A DNA stretch of 56,022 nt, from NCBI GenBank assembly GCA_934525735.1, contig CAKSZM010000004.1, forward strand, positions 1 through 56,022. Reading direction: 5' to 3'. The notes beneath the pieces were generated by a model that was given only the letters and a program-made list of their open reading frames with translations, made no database searches and was not told the origin of the DNA. Of the stretch, positions 30,039-38,705 are shown in pieces; within the stretch, counting starts at the first letter, position 1; the number at the start of each line of letters is the position of its first letter. The DNA is from an uncultured Faecalibacterium sp. (lineage in GTDB: Bacteria > Bacillota > Clostridia > Oscillospirales > Ruminococcaceae). Both the position numbers and the translations under genes were made by a program.

Positions 30039-30662
30039 ACGAAGAAAACAAAACTCAAACTGGAACTGCAGTACAACTCGCCGGTGATCCTCACCTTTTT
30101 TCTGCTCTCGGCAGGGGTGCTGCTGCTGGATGGCTTTACCGGCGGGTGGAGCACCATACACCTGTTCTGCGTTTACCGCTCCTCACTGAAAGACCCGCTG
30201 TTCTACATCCGGCTGTTCGGCCATGTGCTTGGTCATGCCAACTGGGATCATTTCCTCAATAATATGCTGCTGCTTCTGGTAGTCGGCCCGCCCATGGAGG
30301 AAAAATACGGCAGCATCCCGCTGCTCAAAGGCATTGTGCTCACGGCTTTCGTCACCGGCGTGCTGCAGTGCATGCTGTTCCCGCATTCGGGGCTGCTGGG
30401 CGCGTCCGGCATCGTGTTCATGCTCATCATGCTGTCGTCGCTGGCAGGCTTTTCCGGCGGCATCCCGGTCACGATGCTGCTGGTGGGTGCGCTGTATTTC
30501 GGCCAGCAGGTGTACGATATCGTGTTCGTGCACGATAATGTGGCAAACTTCATGCACATTGCGGGCGGGTTGTGCGGCACGGCCTTTGGCTACTACAGCG
30601 CGCTGCATCGCCGCCGCCGTCCGGCAAAGGCAGCCCGCTTCCAGAAAAGCAGCCGCAGATGA
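30039..30662 (+). CDS. Rhomboid family intramembrane serine protease
   Basis: Five to six transmembrane segments with the rhomboid catalytic pair: serine in GASGIVFM and histidine in NFMHIAGGLCG, plus HANWDHFLNNM in an early helix. It would cleave membrane proteins inside the bilayer. The frame opens after a TGA. The natural N-terminus seems to be KKTKLKLELQYNSPVILTFF, where the codon before the first Lys is ACG at 30039, ten bases after GAAAGGA. If ACG is not used, the next possible start is GTG at 30084, which loses 15 residues and has no ribosome site. Length is 207 or 192 residues. Confidence 0.88.
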   Translation, partial: TKKTKLKLELQYNSPVILTFFLLSAGVLLLDGFTGGWSTIHLFCVYRSSLKDPLFYIRLFGHVLGHANWDHFLNNMLLLLVVGPPMEEKYGSIPLLKGIVLTAFVTGVLQCMLFPHSGLLGASGIVFMLIMLSSLAGFSGGIPVTMLLVGALYFGQQVYDIVFVHDNVANFMHIAGGLCGTAFGYYSALHRRRRPAKAARFQKSSRR

Positions 30663-30685
30663 GCGTATAGCGTAATAGAGAAACA

Positions 30686-30727
30686 ACAAAGCCCGCAGAC
30701 GGGAAATTCCGTCTGCGGGCTTTGTGT
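30686..30727. terminator. Bidirectional terminator between rhomboid and GDPD genes
   Basis: Perfect 17-bp stem ACAAAGCCCGCAGACGG / CCGTCTGCGGGCTTTGT with loop GAAATT, between two convergent genes. Confidence 0.85.
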
Positions 30728-30735
30728 ATCCGGTG

Positions 30736-32691
30736 TTATGCGGCGTTGAGCAGCTCATCCGGGTTTTCAATGGCGTCCTCGATGACCTCATCGGCGGGGT
30801 CCTGCTCCGCTTCGTCCGGGGAAGCGAAGAAGCTGCGGATCGCATCGCGGATCAGCAGCAGGTTGTCATCCAGATCGGCGTCCTCGCTGATCAGTTCCTG
30901 CACCATTTCCGGCTTGTCGGTGATCACGTCGTCCACGCCGAGGCTCAGCATGTTGCTGGCGTCCTCTTCCCGGTTGACCGTCCATGCGGAGATGGTCTTG
31001 CCGCGCTTGTGGATCTGCTGCACCATGCCGGAGGTGATAAAGGTGGCTTCAACGCTGAAGAAATCAGCCTCGGGCAGGTCGTAGAAGCTGCCAACGCCCA
31101 GCGCGAGGATATAGCCGGTTTCGATCTCCGGGTCCAGTTCCTTCACCTTGCACAGCGTTTCGTAGCTCTGCGAGGTGATGACGCAGTCCTTCTCGAAGCC
31201 TTTTTTCCGGATGATGCGCACCGTTTCCGCTTCCAGCTCCGGTGTAGCGGCGTTGGGCTTGATCTCAATGTTCAGCTGGATCTTACCTTTGCACAGGTCC
31301 AGCACTTCTTCCAGCGTGGGGATCTTCGTTCCGGCATACTTTGCGCTGAACCACCGGCCGGCGTCGAGCTTCCGTACCTCATCGTAAGTCAGATCGTAGA
31401 TATAGGCATTCCGGCCGGTGCAGCGGCGCAGGCTGGCGTCATGCGTTACCATGACCACGCCGTCCTTTGTCATCTGCACGTCCAGCTCGGCGCGGTCGCT
31501 GCCGTGGTCGATGGCCAGCTGAAAAGCGGGCAGGGTGTTTTCCGGCGCTGCGGAGGAGTAGCCGCGGTGGGAGGTGATGACAGGTGCCGTACCGCCCAGC
31601 AGGGAGAGCAGCTCGTCATCTTTCGGGAGTACGAGATACACCAGCGAGAGCAGCAGGGTCAGCACGGTAGCACCCGCAATGGAAGCTGCAATGACCGCTT
31701 TGCCGCTGGTGCGCCAGCGTCTGCCGGAGACCGGCTGCTCCAGCTCGAAGGGGACATGCCCCCGCAGATGGTAGTACAGCAGCGCAAGGATGGAACACTG
31801 CGCGGCGGTGATGCTGCAGTCGATCAGAAACTGGAAAAAGGGCAGCTCGATCAGCAGCGAGGCCCGGGACATGGCGAACATGGCCTGTGTGCTCTGCATG
31901 CCGACCGCAAGGATCACGCCGTACAGCGGAAGAATGACAATGCCGCTCAGCAGCGCTGCCCGGAATACCGCCGAAAGGTTCCACCGCGCCAGAAGCAGAA
32001 ACACCCGCACCAGACGCCTGCGCACATAGCAGACACTCTCTTTGACAGACTGCCAGAGACTTTTGCGCTCCAGCACAAACAGCGGCAGCACCAGCACCCA
32101 GGTGAGACACAGCAGCAGGATCAGAATACAGGCTGCGGCATAAAGCGCGTGATACCGCGCGTTTGCCCGGATGACGCCCAAAATGTACTCCGGAACGGCC
32201 AGCTGAGTGATATAGTCTGAAGTGAGAAAGAAACTGGTAAAGGGGATCAGCACGGCGCTGTATAACAACACCGGCCAGTTCCACGGCAGAAACGCATGCC
32301 GGATGTCCAGCAGGGAACTGCGCAGCAGCGGCCCGAAGCGGATCTTCCCGCCCCGGCGGGCCAGTTCCAGCCCATGGAGCAGGACGGAAAATTCGTACAG
32401 GGTCCAGAACGCCGTCAGGATAGCGATGAGCGCAATGCACCCGATGATGGCGGGGGAGGTGAAGATGTCGGAAGCATTGTTGTTGCTCAGATAATGCATG
32501 GGGGCAAAACGGAGCGTCAGCGACCAGAGCTGCTGCATCAACGGCACAAAAAGCACGCTGGTGGCCAGCCGGTACAGGATGACCGATGCAACGAGCGGCG
32601 TCTCGGCCCGGTGCAGAAGAGCCTTGGCAGATTGCCGGAACGAGTGATATGTCCGGTTGGCTTCATGGAGAACGGTGAAAGGATTTTTCAA
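30736..32691 (-). CDS. Membrane-anchored glycerophosphodiester phosphodiesterase
   Basis: About 651 residues from a TTG at 32691 (following residues KNPFTVLHEANRTYHSF); the frame is open to 32835 but the extra part has no ribosome site. The N-terminal two thirds contain about eight hydrophobic segments of the GDPD membrane domain. The C-terminal catalytic domain has ITSHRGYSSAAPENT, ELDVQMTKDG and VTHDASLRR, the metal- and substrate-binding motifs, and INIEIKP. It should hydrolyse glycerophosphodiesters, perhaps from lipid or lipoteichoic acid turnover, on the outer side of the membrane. The C-terminus is very acidic. The start is uncertain. Confidence 0.88.
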   Translation of the reverse strand: MKNPFTVLHEANRTYHSFRQSAKALLHRAETPLVASVILYRLATSVLFVPLMQQLWSLTLRFAPMHYLSNNNASDIFTSPAIIGCIALIAILTAFWTLYEFSVLLHGLELARRGGKIRFGPLLRSSLLDIRHAFLPWNWPVLLYSAVLIPFTSFFLTSDYITQLAVPEYILGVIRANARYHALYAAACILILLLCLTWVLVLPLFVLERKSLWQSVKESVCYVRRRLVRVFLLLARWNLSAVFRAALLSGIVILPLYGVILAVGMQSTQAMFAMSRASLLIELPFFQFLIDCSITAAQCSILALLYYHLRGHVPFELEQPVSGRRWRTSGKAVIAASIAGATVLTLLLSLVYLVLPKDDELLSLLGGTAPVITSHRGYSSAAPENTLPAFQLAIDHGSDRAELDVQMTKDGVVMVTHDASLRRCTGRNAYIYDLTYDEVRKLDAGRWFSAKYAGTKIPTLEEVLDLCKGKIQLNIEIKPNAATPELEAETVRIIRKKGFEKDCVITSQSYETLCKVKELDPEIETGYILALGVGSFYDLPEADFFSVEATFITSGMVQQIHKRGKTISAWTVNREEDASNMLSLGVDDVITDKPEMVQELISEDADLDDNLLLIRDAIRSFFASPDEAEQDPADEVIEDAIENPDELLNAA

Positions 32692-32985
32692 ATTTGACCC
32701 GACCTTTTTTGCATCCGCAGCGCGGCAGGGCAGCCGGCTGCATGGATTTTTTACATGGATTTGACTTTGCTTTCCTATTATATAATATAGTATCATAAAC
32801 AAATCCAAAAGAAAATGCACCCGGCAGGTGCACAATCACCAAAAATGAGAGAAATTTTTTGTCGGCAGGAGCCGGAACGAAATTCTCTTTTCAAAAAGCA
32901 AAACAGGCCGGAAACGATGATTCGTTAAAAATTTAGAAAACGCGCCGCGACAGATGTTGATTTGCATGGACTTTTATAGAATCTC
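32692..32985. other. AT-rich divergent intergenic region
   Basis: The gap 32692-33059 between the divergent GDPD and transcarboxylase genes is AT-rich. On the minus strand, TATATTATATAATAGG near 32783 offers a -10 for the GDPD gene but no clear -35 was found. Between about 32830 and 32980 I see no gene or clear fold. Confidence 0.5.
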
Positions 32986-33014
32986 TTGCAATTTATTGGA
33001 AAATTCAGTATAAT
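32986..33014 (+). promoter_or_regulatory. Promoter of the biotin transcarboxylase-like operon
   Basis: -35 TTGCAA (32986-32991), 17-base spacer, perfect -10 TATAAT (33009-33014), start near 33021, 40 bases before the first ATG. Confidence 0.8.
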
Positions 33015-33059
33015 AAAACCAATTTTGAAAGCTCACACAGACAACCAGGAGGTCTTATC

Positions 33060-34379
33060 ATGGCTTCAAAGATCAATAAGGGAGAAATCCTCGCCAAGTT
33101 TTTTGATGACGGGGAATACACCGCGCTGTTTGCTGACGGTGCAGTGAGCGCTGCCTGCGGCTATGCGGCAGGTCAGCAGGCTTACGCTGTTTACCAGAAC
33201 GGCGAAGCCGTCACCGTAAAGGATGTCGAGAAGAACATCAAGGTTCTGGAGATGGCCGCTCAGACCGGCTGCCCGGTGGTCACATTCTACAACTCTGTCG
33301 GCGCTAAGCTGGCCGAGGGTCTGGATGTGCTGACCGCTGCTGCAAAGCTGAACGCGCAGATCGCAAAGGTCTCCGGCGTGATCCCGCAGGTGGCTGTGGT
33401 TCTGGGCGTGTGCGGCGGCACCAGCGCACTGGGCGCTGCAGCTGCAGACGTCTGCATTATGGCCGAGGGCGCAGAGCTGTTCTTCACCGCTCCGTTCACC
33501 TCCGCTGCCAAGGGCGATAAGGTCGCCGATGCAGGTTCCGCCGCTGCTGCCGCAAAGGCAGGCGTGGCCGCTATCGTGGCTGCCTCTGCTGAGGAAGCTG
33601 CCGAGAAGGCTGCCCACATCGTGGGTCTGCTGCCGGCCAACAACCTCACCGGCCCGGCTATCTTTGAATTTGAGCAGCCCGCTGCTGCCCTCACCGCCGG
33701 CGTCGAGCCTGCAAAGGCTGCCGCCGCTGTGGTGGACAAGGACAGCGCCGTGGAGCTGTTCGCGGGCTTCGGCAAGTCTGTCTACACCGCATTTGCCACC
33801 GTGGGCGGCAACGCTGTGGGCGTAGTGGCTACCGGCAAGAACCTGTGCCACAACTGCGTGGCCAAGGCTTCCCGCTTTGTGCGCCTGTGCGACGCCTTCA
33901 GCGTGCCGGTAATCACCATTGTGGACACCGAGGGCTTTGTGCCCAGCGTCTCTGATGACATCGCAGGCGGCATCCGCGAGGCTGCCCGTCTGGCTGCCAC
34001 CTACGCCGACGCCACCACCGCAAAGGTGGCTGTGCTGGCCGGTAAGGCTGTCGGCCCCGTGTACACTGCTCTGGCTTCTGCCGATCTGCGCATCGCTGTG
34101 GAAGGCTGCGTTGTCAGCGCACTGGAGCCCAGCGCCGCTGTCAGCGTTCTGTACAAGAGCGAGATCGATGCTTCCGACAACATCATCGCCGCCACCAAGG
34201 CCAAGGCTGCCGAGTACACCGCTGAGGTGTGCAGCGCCGCCAACGCTGTGGCTTCCGGCGCTGCCGACATGACCTGCGATGCAGCCAACGTCCGCGCAAG
34301 CGTGGTCGCTGCTCTGGAGCTGCTGAGCACCAAGCGCGCATCCCGCCTGCCCAAGAAGCACGGCAACATGGCTCTGTGA
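33060..34379 (+). CDS. Carboxyltransferase (12S/PccB-like) subunit, shortened
   Basis: 439 residues with AGGAGG seven bases before the ATG. Two crotonase-like halves are visible. The N-half has SGVIPQVAVVLGVCGGTSAL, the oxyanion-hole region of the carboxyltransferase family, and ELFFTAPFTSA. The C-half has CHNCVAKASRFVRLCDAFSV, PVITIVDTEGFVPS and VAVLAGKAVGPVYTAL. Family members have about 510 residues; the early region that helps bind the acyl-CoA is short or replaced here. It would move a carboxyl group between carboxybiotin and an acyl-CoA. The next two genes encode a biotin carrier and a 5S-like partner, so the three likely form one complex. The acyl-CoA is unknown. Confidence 0.8.
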   Translation: MASKINKGEILAKFFDDGEYTALFADGAVSAACGYAAGQQAYAVYQNGEAVTVKDVEKNIKVLEMAAQTGCPVVTFYNSVGAKLAEGLDVLTAAAKLNAQIAKVSGVIPQVAVVLGVCGGTSALGAAAADVCIMAEGAELFFTAPFTSAAKGDKVADAGSAAAAAKAGVAAIVAASAEEAAEKAAHIVGLLPANNLTGPAIFEFEQPAAALTAGVEPAKAAAAVVDKDSAVELFAGFGKSVYTAFATVGGNAVGVVATGKNLCHNCVAKASRFVRLCDAFSVPVITIVDTEGFVPSVSDDIAGGIREAARLAATYADATTAKVAVLAGKAVGPVYTALASADLRIAVEGCVVSALEPSAAVSVLYKSEIDASDNIIAATKAKAAEYTAEVCSAANAVASGAADMTCDAANVRASVVAALELLSTKRASRLPKKHGNMAL

Positions 34380-34430
34380 TCGTTTGTACATTCATTTACA
34401 GGATACGATTTTGATTTGGAGGATTCTTCC

Positions 34431-34811
34431 ATGAAGTACTACAATATTACCGTCAATGGCGTTGCTTACAGCGTCTCTGTTGAGGAGACCGCTGCCGGTG
34501 CAGCTCCTGTTGCTGCCGCCGCTCCTGCTGCTCCCGCTGCCCACAAGGCTCCTGCCGCTCCCGCCGCTGCTCCCAAGGCAGCTGCCGGTGCCGCCGGTGC
34601 TGTTGCCGTCAAGGCTCCCATGCCCGGCAACATTCTGGACGTCAAGGTCAGCGCCGGTGCATCCGTGAAGGCCGGCGACGTTCTGGTCATTCTGGAGGCC
34701 ATGAAGATGGAGAACGAGATCGTGGCTCCGCAGGACGGCACTGTGGCATCCATCAACGTGAACAAGGGCGATACCGTCAACTCCGGTGACGTTCTGGTTT
34801 CCATGAACTAA
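34431..34811 (+). CDS. Biotin carboxyl carrier protein (1.3S-like)
   Basis: 126 residues from the ATG at 34431 (TTGGAGGATTC upstream). An N-terminal short beta segment is followed by an Ala/Pro-rich flexible linker (residues about 22-62) and a biotinyl domain with the biotin lysine in EAMKMENEI and the GDTVNSGDVLV end. It carries CO2 as carboxybiotin between the oxaloacetate-type enzyme and the carboxyltransferase encoded on either side. Spacing to the next gene is 16 bases. Confidence 0.92.
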   Translation: MKYYNITVNGVAYSVSVEETAAGAAPVAAAAPAAPAAHKAPAAPAAAPKAAAGAAGAVAVKAPMPGNILDVKVSAGASVKAGDVLVILEAMKMENEIVAPQDGTVASINVNKGDTVNSGDVLVSMN

Positions 34812-34827
34812 GGGAGAGGTGACAACC

Positions 34828-36231
34828 ATGGCCAAAAAGCCGATCAAAGTTACCGAGGTCGTCCTGCGCGATGCCCACCAGTCTCTGCTGGCCACCCGCA
34901 TGACGATGGATGAGATGCGTCCCATCCTGCCTGAAATGGATAAGATCAACTACTTCTCCGTGGAGTGCTGGGGCGGCGCGACCTTCGACAGCTGCATCCG
35001 CTTCCTGGACGAAGACCCTTGGGAGCGCCTGCGCATCCTGCGCAAGGAACTGCCCCATCAGAAGCTGCAGATGCTGTTCCGCGGCCAGAACATGCTGGGC
35101 TACCGCCCCTACGCTGACGACGCTGTCGAGTACTTCGTGCAGAAGTCCGTTGCAAACGGCATCGACGTCATCCGCATCTTCGATGCACTGAACGACCCCC
35201 GCAACCTGCAGACTGCCATCAAGGCAGCCAACAAGGAAGGCGCTCATGTGCAGGGCTGCATCAGCTACACCCTGAGCCCTGTGCACAACAACGAGTACTT
35301 TGCAAGCTATGCCAAGACCCTCGAGGAGATGGGCGCAAACTCCATCTGCATCAAGGATATGGCCGGTCTGCTCACTCCGTACACCTGCTACGATCTGGTC
35401 AAGAAGCTGAAGGAGACCGTCAGCATCCCCGTTGACATCCACAGCCACTACACCGCAGGTCTGGCATCCATGTCCATCCTCAAGGGCATCGAGGCAGGCG
35501 CCGATATCATCGATACCGCCATGAGCCCCCTGAGCCTTGGCACCAGCCACATGCCCACCGAGAGCCTGGTCGCTGCCCTGCAGGGCACCGATTACGACAC
35601 CGGTCTGGACCTGAAGCAGCTGAATGTCGTCCGCGCTTACTTTGCTAAGCTGCGTGAGAAGTACATCGCCAACGGCCAGATCAGCCCGAAGAGCCTGGGC
35701 GTCGATGCCAACACCCTGCTGTATCAGGTGCCGGGCGGCATGTTCTCCAACATGCTCAAGCAGCTGAAGGATGCCGGCAAGGAGGACAAGCTGGACGAAG
35801 TGCTGGCCGAGATCCCCCGCGTCCGCGAGGATGCAGGCTATCCGCCGCTGGTCACCCCCACCAGCCAGATCGTTGGCACGCAGGCCGTGTTCAACGTCAT
35901 CCTGGGCGAGCGCTACAAGATGGTCACCAAGGAGTTCAAGGGCCTGGTCCACGGCGACTACGGCAAGACTCCCGCTCCCATCAAGCCCGAGTTCACCAAG
36001 AAGATCCTGGGCGACGAGCAGCCCATCACCTGCCGCTTTGCCGATACGCTGGCTCCCGAGATGGACAAGCTGAAGGCCGAGGCCGCCAAGTGGGCAACGC
36101 AGGAAGAAGATGTGCTGACCTACGCAATGTTCCCGCAGGTCGCACCCAAGTTCTTCGACAAGCGCAATGCCAAAAAGCAGGGCGTTGACGGCGATCATGT
36201 GGACTACACCAATCAGTCCCACCCCGTCTGA
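34828..36231 (+). CDS. Oxaloacetate decarboxylase alpha / transcarboxylase 5S-like subunit
   Basis: 467 residues from the ATG at 34828 with AGGGAGAGG eight bases upstream. The TIM-barrel carboxyltransferase domain (1-300) has VVLRDAHQSLLATRM (metal and substrate site), NYFSVECWGGATFD, the lysine region CIKDMAGLLTP, and DIHSHYTAGLA with the metal-binding histidines. A helical PycB-like C-terminal domain follows. It removes a carboxyl group from oxaloacetate onto biotin, or the reverse. No biotinyl domain is fused and no membrane beta subunit is nearby, so a sodium-pumping decarboxylase is less likely than a soluble transcarboxylase. Confidence 0.9.
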   Translation: MAKKPIKVTEVVLRDAHQSLLATRMTMDEMRPILPEMDKINYFSVECWGGATFDSCIRFLDEDPWERLRILRKELPHQKLQMLFRGQNMLGYRPYADDAVEYFVQKSVANGIDVIRIFDALNDPRNLQTAIKAANKEGAHVQGCISYTLSPVHNNEYFASYAKTLEEMGANSICIKDMAGLLTPYTCYDLVKKLKETVSIPVDIHSHYTAGLASMSILKGIEAGADIIDTAMSPLSLGTSHMPTESLVAALQGTDYDTGLDLKQLNVVRAYFAKLREKYIANGQISPKSLGVDANTLLYQVPGGMFSNMLKQLKDAGKEDKLDEVLAEIPRVREDAGYPPLVTPTSQIVGTQAVFNVILGERYKMVTKEFKGLVHGDYGKTPAPIKPEFTKKILGDEQPITCRFADTLAPEMDKLKAEAAKWATQEEDVLTYAMFPQVAPKFFDKRNAKKQGVDGDHVDYTNQSHPV

Positions 36232-36245
36232 GTTCTGATCATTTC

Positions 36246-36281
36246 AAGAGCTTTCCGCTTCCGGCGGGAAGCTCTTTTTGC
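36246..36281 (+). terminator. Terminator of the transcarboxylase-like operon
   Basis: Stem AAGAGCTTTCCGC / GCGGGAAGCTCTT (one wobble), loop TTCCG, then TTTTTG. Confidence 0.88.
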
Positions 36282-36292
36282 TTCCCGGTGCA

Positions 36293-36321
36293 TTGACTTC
36301 CGGCGCCGGGAACCTTATAAT
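36293..36321 (+). promoter_or_regulatory. Promoter with palindromic spacer before the orphan HTH gene
   Basis: -35 TTGACT (36293-36298), 17-base spacer, perfect -10 TATAAT (36316-36321). The spacer holds CCGGCGCCGG (36300-36309), a perfect palindrome, placed where a repressor would block polymerase. Confidence 0.75.
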
Positions 36322-36363
36322 GTTACTATAAATTGGAAAAAGCAGGAATTGGAGTGGGAAAGC

Positions 36364-36705
36364 ATGAAAAGCATCACGCCGGAGCGCCTTGCAGGATTTA
36401 CAGAGCGGGACTATGAGCTGACGTTCGGCATCACGGAGCAGGAGTTTGTCCGGATGCTCGCGGCGCTGGAAACAGCCTATGCAAAGGAGCACCGGCGCCG
36501 TCCCCGGTTTGTCAAGCTCACCATGCAGGACAAGCTCATCCTCACCCTGATCTACCGCAACCAGTACCGCAGCATGGAAAGCATTGCCCGGGAGTACGAG
36601 GTCTCCCGCGACAGCATCGCGGATAACATCCACTGGGTAGAACGCACGCTGCTGAATGCGGACCTGCTGAAAACCAGTGTTACCTGTGTCTACAAAACCA
36701 GCTGA
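36364..36705 (+). CDS. Orphan transposase-type helix-turn-helix protein (113 aa)
   Basis: 113 residues from the ATG at 36364 (GGAGTGGG upstream). The central part, LTMQDKLILTLIYRNQYRSM then ESIAREYEVSRDSIADNIHW, is the helix-turn-helix found at the N-terminus of IS5-like DDE transposases. No DDE domain follows: the frame stops, and a strong terminator comes 6 bases later. No inverted repeats or target duplications were seen around it. With its own consensus promoter and terminator it looks like a stand-alone DNA-binding protein, either domesticated or the remnant of an insertion sequence. Confidence 0.75.
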   Translation: MKSITPERLAGFTERDYELTFGITEQEFVRMLAALETAYAKEHRRRPRFVKLTMQDKLILTLIYRNQYRSMESIAREYEVSRDSIADNIHWVERTLLNADLLKTSVTCVYKTS

Positions 36706-36710
36706 GCTGC

Positions 36711-36755
36711 AAAGCTCCGGAACAGGCCTCTGATGGCTCTGCTCCGGGGCTTTTT
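36711..36755 (+). terminator. Terminator after the orphan HTH gene
   Basis: Eleven-pair stem AAAGCTCCGGA / TCCGGGGCTTT (one wobble) with a 21-base loop and a T run. Confidence 0.8.
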
Positions 36756-36807
36756 GCATCCGGGCACCGAATCTGCGCCGCAGCGGGCGGGAACCTTGCT
36801 CTGCACC

Positions 36808-36836
36808 TTGAATTTTTGCGGAAAGAATAGTAAAAT
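36808..36836 (+). promoter_or_regulatory. Promoter of the yicC-remA-gmk-priA run
   Basis: -35 TTGAAT (36808-36813), 17-base spacer, -10 TAAAAT (36831-36836), about 95 bases before the yicC ATG. Confidence 0.65.
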
Positions 36837-36936
36837 GATGCTATATGTATCGTAACATGGGTGCATGTACCCCAAAGCGGATACATATACGAAAAATGTC
36901 CGATCATTGACCAACGAAGAGAAAACAGGAGAGCGT

Positions 36937-37815
36937 ATGATTTTGAGTATGACCGGCTTCGGCCGGGGGGCTGCTGTACGCAACGGCCGCGAGATCACGG
37001 TCGAGCTGCGCAGCGTCAATTCCCGCTACTTTGAATATTCATCCCGCATCCCGCGCACCTGCAGCTATCTGGACAGCCGCCTGAAAAAGCAGCTGAACGA
37101 GCGCATTACCCGCGGCAAGGTGGAGCTGAGCCTGACCGTGCAGAACGTGGACGCCGCCGACACCGTGGTAGCTGTCAACATGGAGCTGGCCCGCAGCTAT
37201 CAGCAGGCCATGCGGGATATCTCGGAGCAGCTGGGCGTCAAGAACGACATCTCTGCCGGGGTGCTGACCCGTTTCCCGGATGTGCTGACCACCCGCCACG
37301 CCGATGTGGACGAAGAGCAGCTGTGGGAGGATGTCTCCGCCGTGACGGCGCAGGCGCTGGACCGCTTTGTGGCCATGCGCACCGCCGAGGGCGCCAAGAT
37401 GAAGGCGGACGTGGAAAACCGTCTCAACTTCCTCGAGGAGTGCGTCGGCAAGGTGGAGACCCTGAGCGCCGGTCGGGTGGAAGCCTACACCAACCGCCTG
37501 TACGAGAAGCTCAAGGTGTTGCTGGAAGACCGCGACATCGATGATGCCAGGGTGCTGACCGAGGCCGCCATCTTCGGCGATAAGACCGCCGTGGATGAGG
37601 AGACCGTCCGTCTGCGCAGCCACATCGCCCAGTACCGCGATATCCTGCAGCTGGACGAGCCGGTGGGCCGTAAGCTGGACTTCCTGACCCAGGAGCTGAA
37701 CCGCGAGACCAACACCATCGGCTCCAAGTGTCAGGATCTGGACATCACCCGCATCGTGGTGGACATGAAGGCGGAGATCGAAAAGATCCGCGAGCAGATC
37801 CAGAATCTGGAGTAA
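36937..37815 (+). CDS. yicC: YicC family endoribonuclease-type protein
   Basis: 292 residues from the ATG at 36937, the standard YicC start [13 protein letters not shown]; the longer frame from 36865 lacks support. The family has an N-terminal YicC domain ([20 protein letters not shown]) and a C-terminal DUF1732 domain ([20 protein letters not shown], then IRVVDMK-type end); members act as RNA-cleaving enzymes in stress physiology. It is followed closely by remA and gmk, the usual Firmicute neighbourhood. Confidence 0.93.
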   Translation: MILSMTGFGRGAAVRNGREITVELRSVNSRYFEYSSRIPRTCSYLDSRLKKQLNERITRGKVELSLTVQNVDAADTVVAVNMELARSYQQAMRDISEQLGVKNDISAGVLTRFPDVLTTRHADVDEEQLWEDVSAVTAQALDRFVAMRTAEGAKMKADVENRLNFLEECVGKVETLSAGRVEAYTNRLYEKLKVLLEDRDIDDARVLTEAAIFGDKTAVDEETVRLRSHIAQYRDILQLDEPVGRKLDFLTQELNRETNTIGSKCQDLDITRIVVDMKAEIEKIREQIQNLE

Positions 37816-37843
37816 CAGAAAAAACGACAGTTCGGAGGAATTT

Positions 37844-38122
37844 ATGAAGCTGATCAACATCGGGTTCGGCAATATGGTCAGCGCAGGCCGCGTGGTGGCT
37901 GTGGTCAGCCCGGATTCTGCGCCGGTCAAGCGCCTTGTCAAGGAGGCGCGGGAGCGCGGGATGCTGATCGATGCGTCCTACGGGCGCAGCACCCGCGCGG
38001 TGCTGATCATGGATTCCGATCATGTAGTGCTCTCGGCGCTTCAGCCGGAAACGGTGGCCAACCGCGCGGCGGGGCAGGAGAGCAGAACGACAGCAGAGGA
38101 GGAACAGTCCCATGGCGAATGA
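37844..38122 (+). CDS. remA: RemA/DUF370 family regulator
   Basis: 92 residues, GGAGGAATTT before the ATG. The core [20 protein letters not shown] and [20 protein letters not shown] is typical of RemA (YlzA), a DNA-binding protein that forms rings and activates biofilm matrix genes in Bacillus. The last about 20 residues are acidic and polar. Its end overlaps the start of gmk by 11 bases, so they are coupled. What it controls in this organism cannot be said. Confidence 0.92.
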   Translation: MKLINIGFGNMVSAGRVVAVVSPDSAPVKRLVKEARERGMLIDASYGRSTRAVLIMDSDHVVLSALQPETVANRAAGQESRTTAEEEQSHGE

Positions 38123-38684
38123 TAAGTATCTGTTTGTAGTTTCCGGCGCAGCCGGCACCGGCAAGGACAGTGTGGTCAGCGCACTGCGCAAGGCACACCC
38201 GGAGATCGAAAAAACCGTTTCTGCCACCACCCGTGCACCCCGCCCCGGGGAGCAGGAGGGCGTGGATTACTACTACCGCACCCAGGAGCAGTTCCGTCAC
38301 CTGATCGAGACTGACCAGGTGGTGGAGCACAATTTCTACAATGGCAACTATTACGGCACTCTGCGCGCCGAGGTGGACAAGCGCCTTGCCGCACAAAAGG
38401 TGGTCGTGCTGGTCATTGACGTGCACGGCGCGGAGAATATCCGCCGCATGTTCCCGGGCGCTACCACCGTATTCCTGCTGCCGCCCTCCACCGAGGAACT
38501 GGAGCGCCGTCTGCGCGGCCGCGGCACCGAGACCGAGGCAAGCATTCAGGAGCGTCTGGCCACCGCCCGCGAAGAGTTGGCCCAGCAGGACAAATTCACC
38601 CTCAAGCTGGTCAACCGCGAGATCGATTCCTGCGCAGAGAAGCTGTATCAGGTCATCTGCAAGCGCATCGGCGCAGAAGAATAA
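38112..38684 (+). CDS. gmk: Guanylate kinase
   Basis: 190 residues. It phosphorylates GMP to GDP. The P-loop reads [10 protein letters not shown], followed by the GMP-binding [19 protein letters not shown] and the lid region [17 protein letters not shown]. It starts inside the end of remA. In many Firmicutes rpoZ follows gmk; here priA follows directly and no omega-subunit gene is seen. Confidence 0.96.
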   Translation: MANDKYLFVVSGAAGTGKDSVVSALRKAHPEIEKTVSATTRAPRPGEQEGVDYYYRTQEQFRHLIETDQVVEHNFYNGNYYGTLRAEVDKRLAAQKVVVLVIDVHGAENIRRMFPGATTVFLLPPSTEELERRLRGRGTETEASIQERLATAREELAQQDKFTLKLVNREIDSCAEKLYQVICKRIGAEE

Positions 38685-38705
38685 CACGTTGAAGGAGCTG
38701 GACGA

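Noticed and set aside
29465..30262. Plus-strand ORFs 29465-29842 and 29924-30262
   Set aside because: The first is antisense to the carD-type fragment; the second is an off-frame reading of the rhomboid start region.
33066..36222. Long minus-strand ORFs opposite the transcarboxylase-like genes
   Set aside because: Shadows of well-conserved plus-strand genes with strong ribosome sites.
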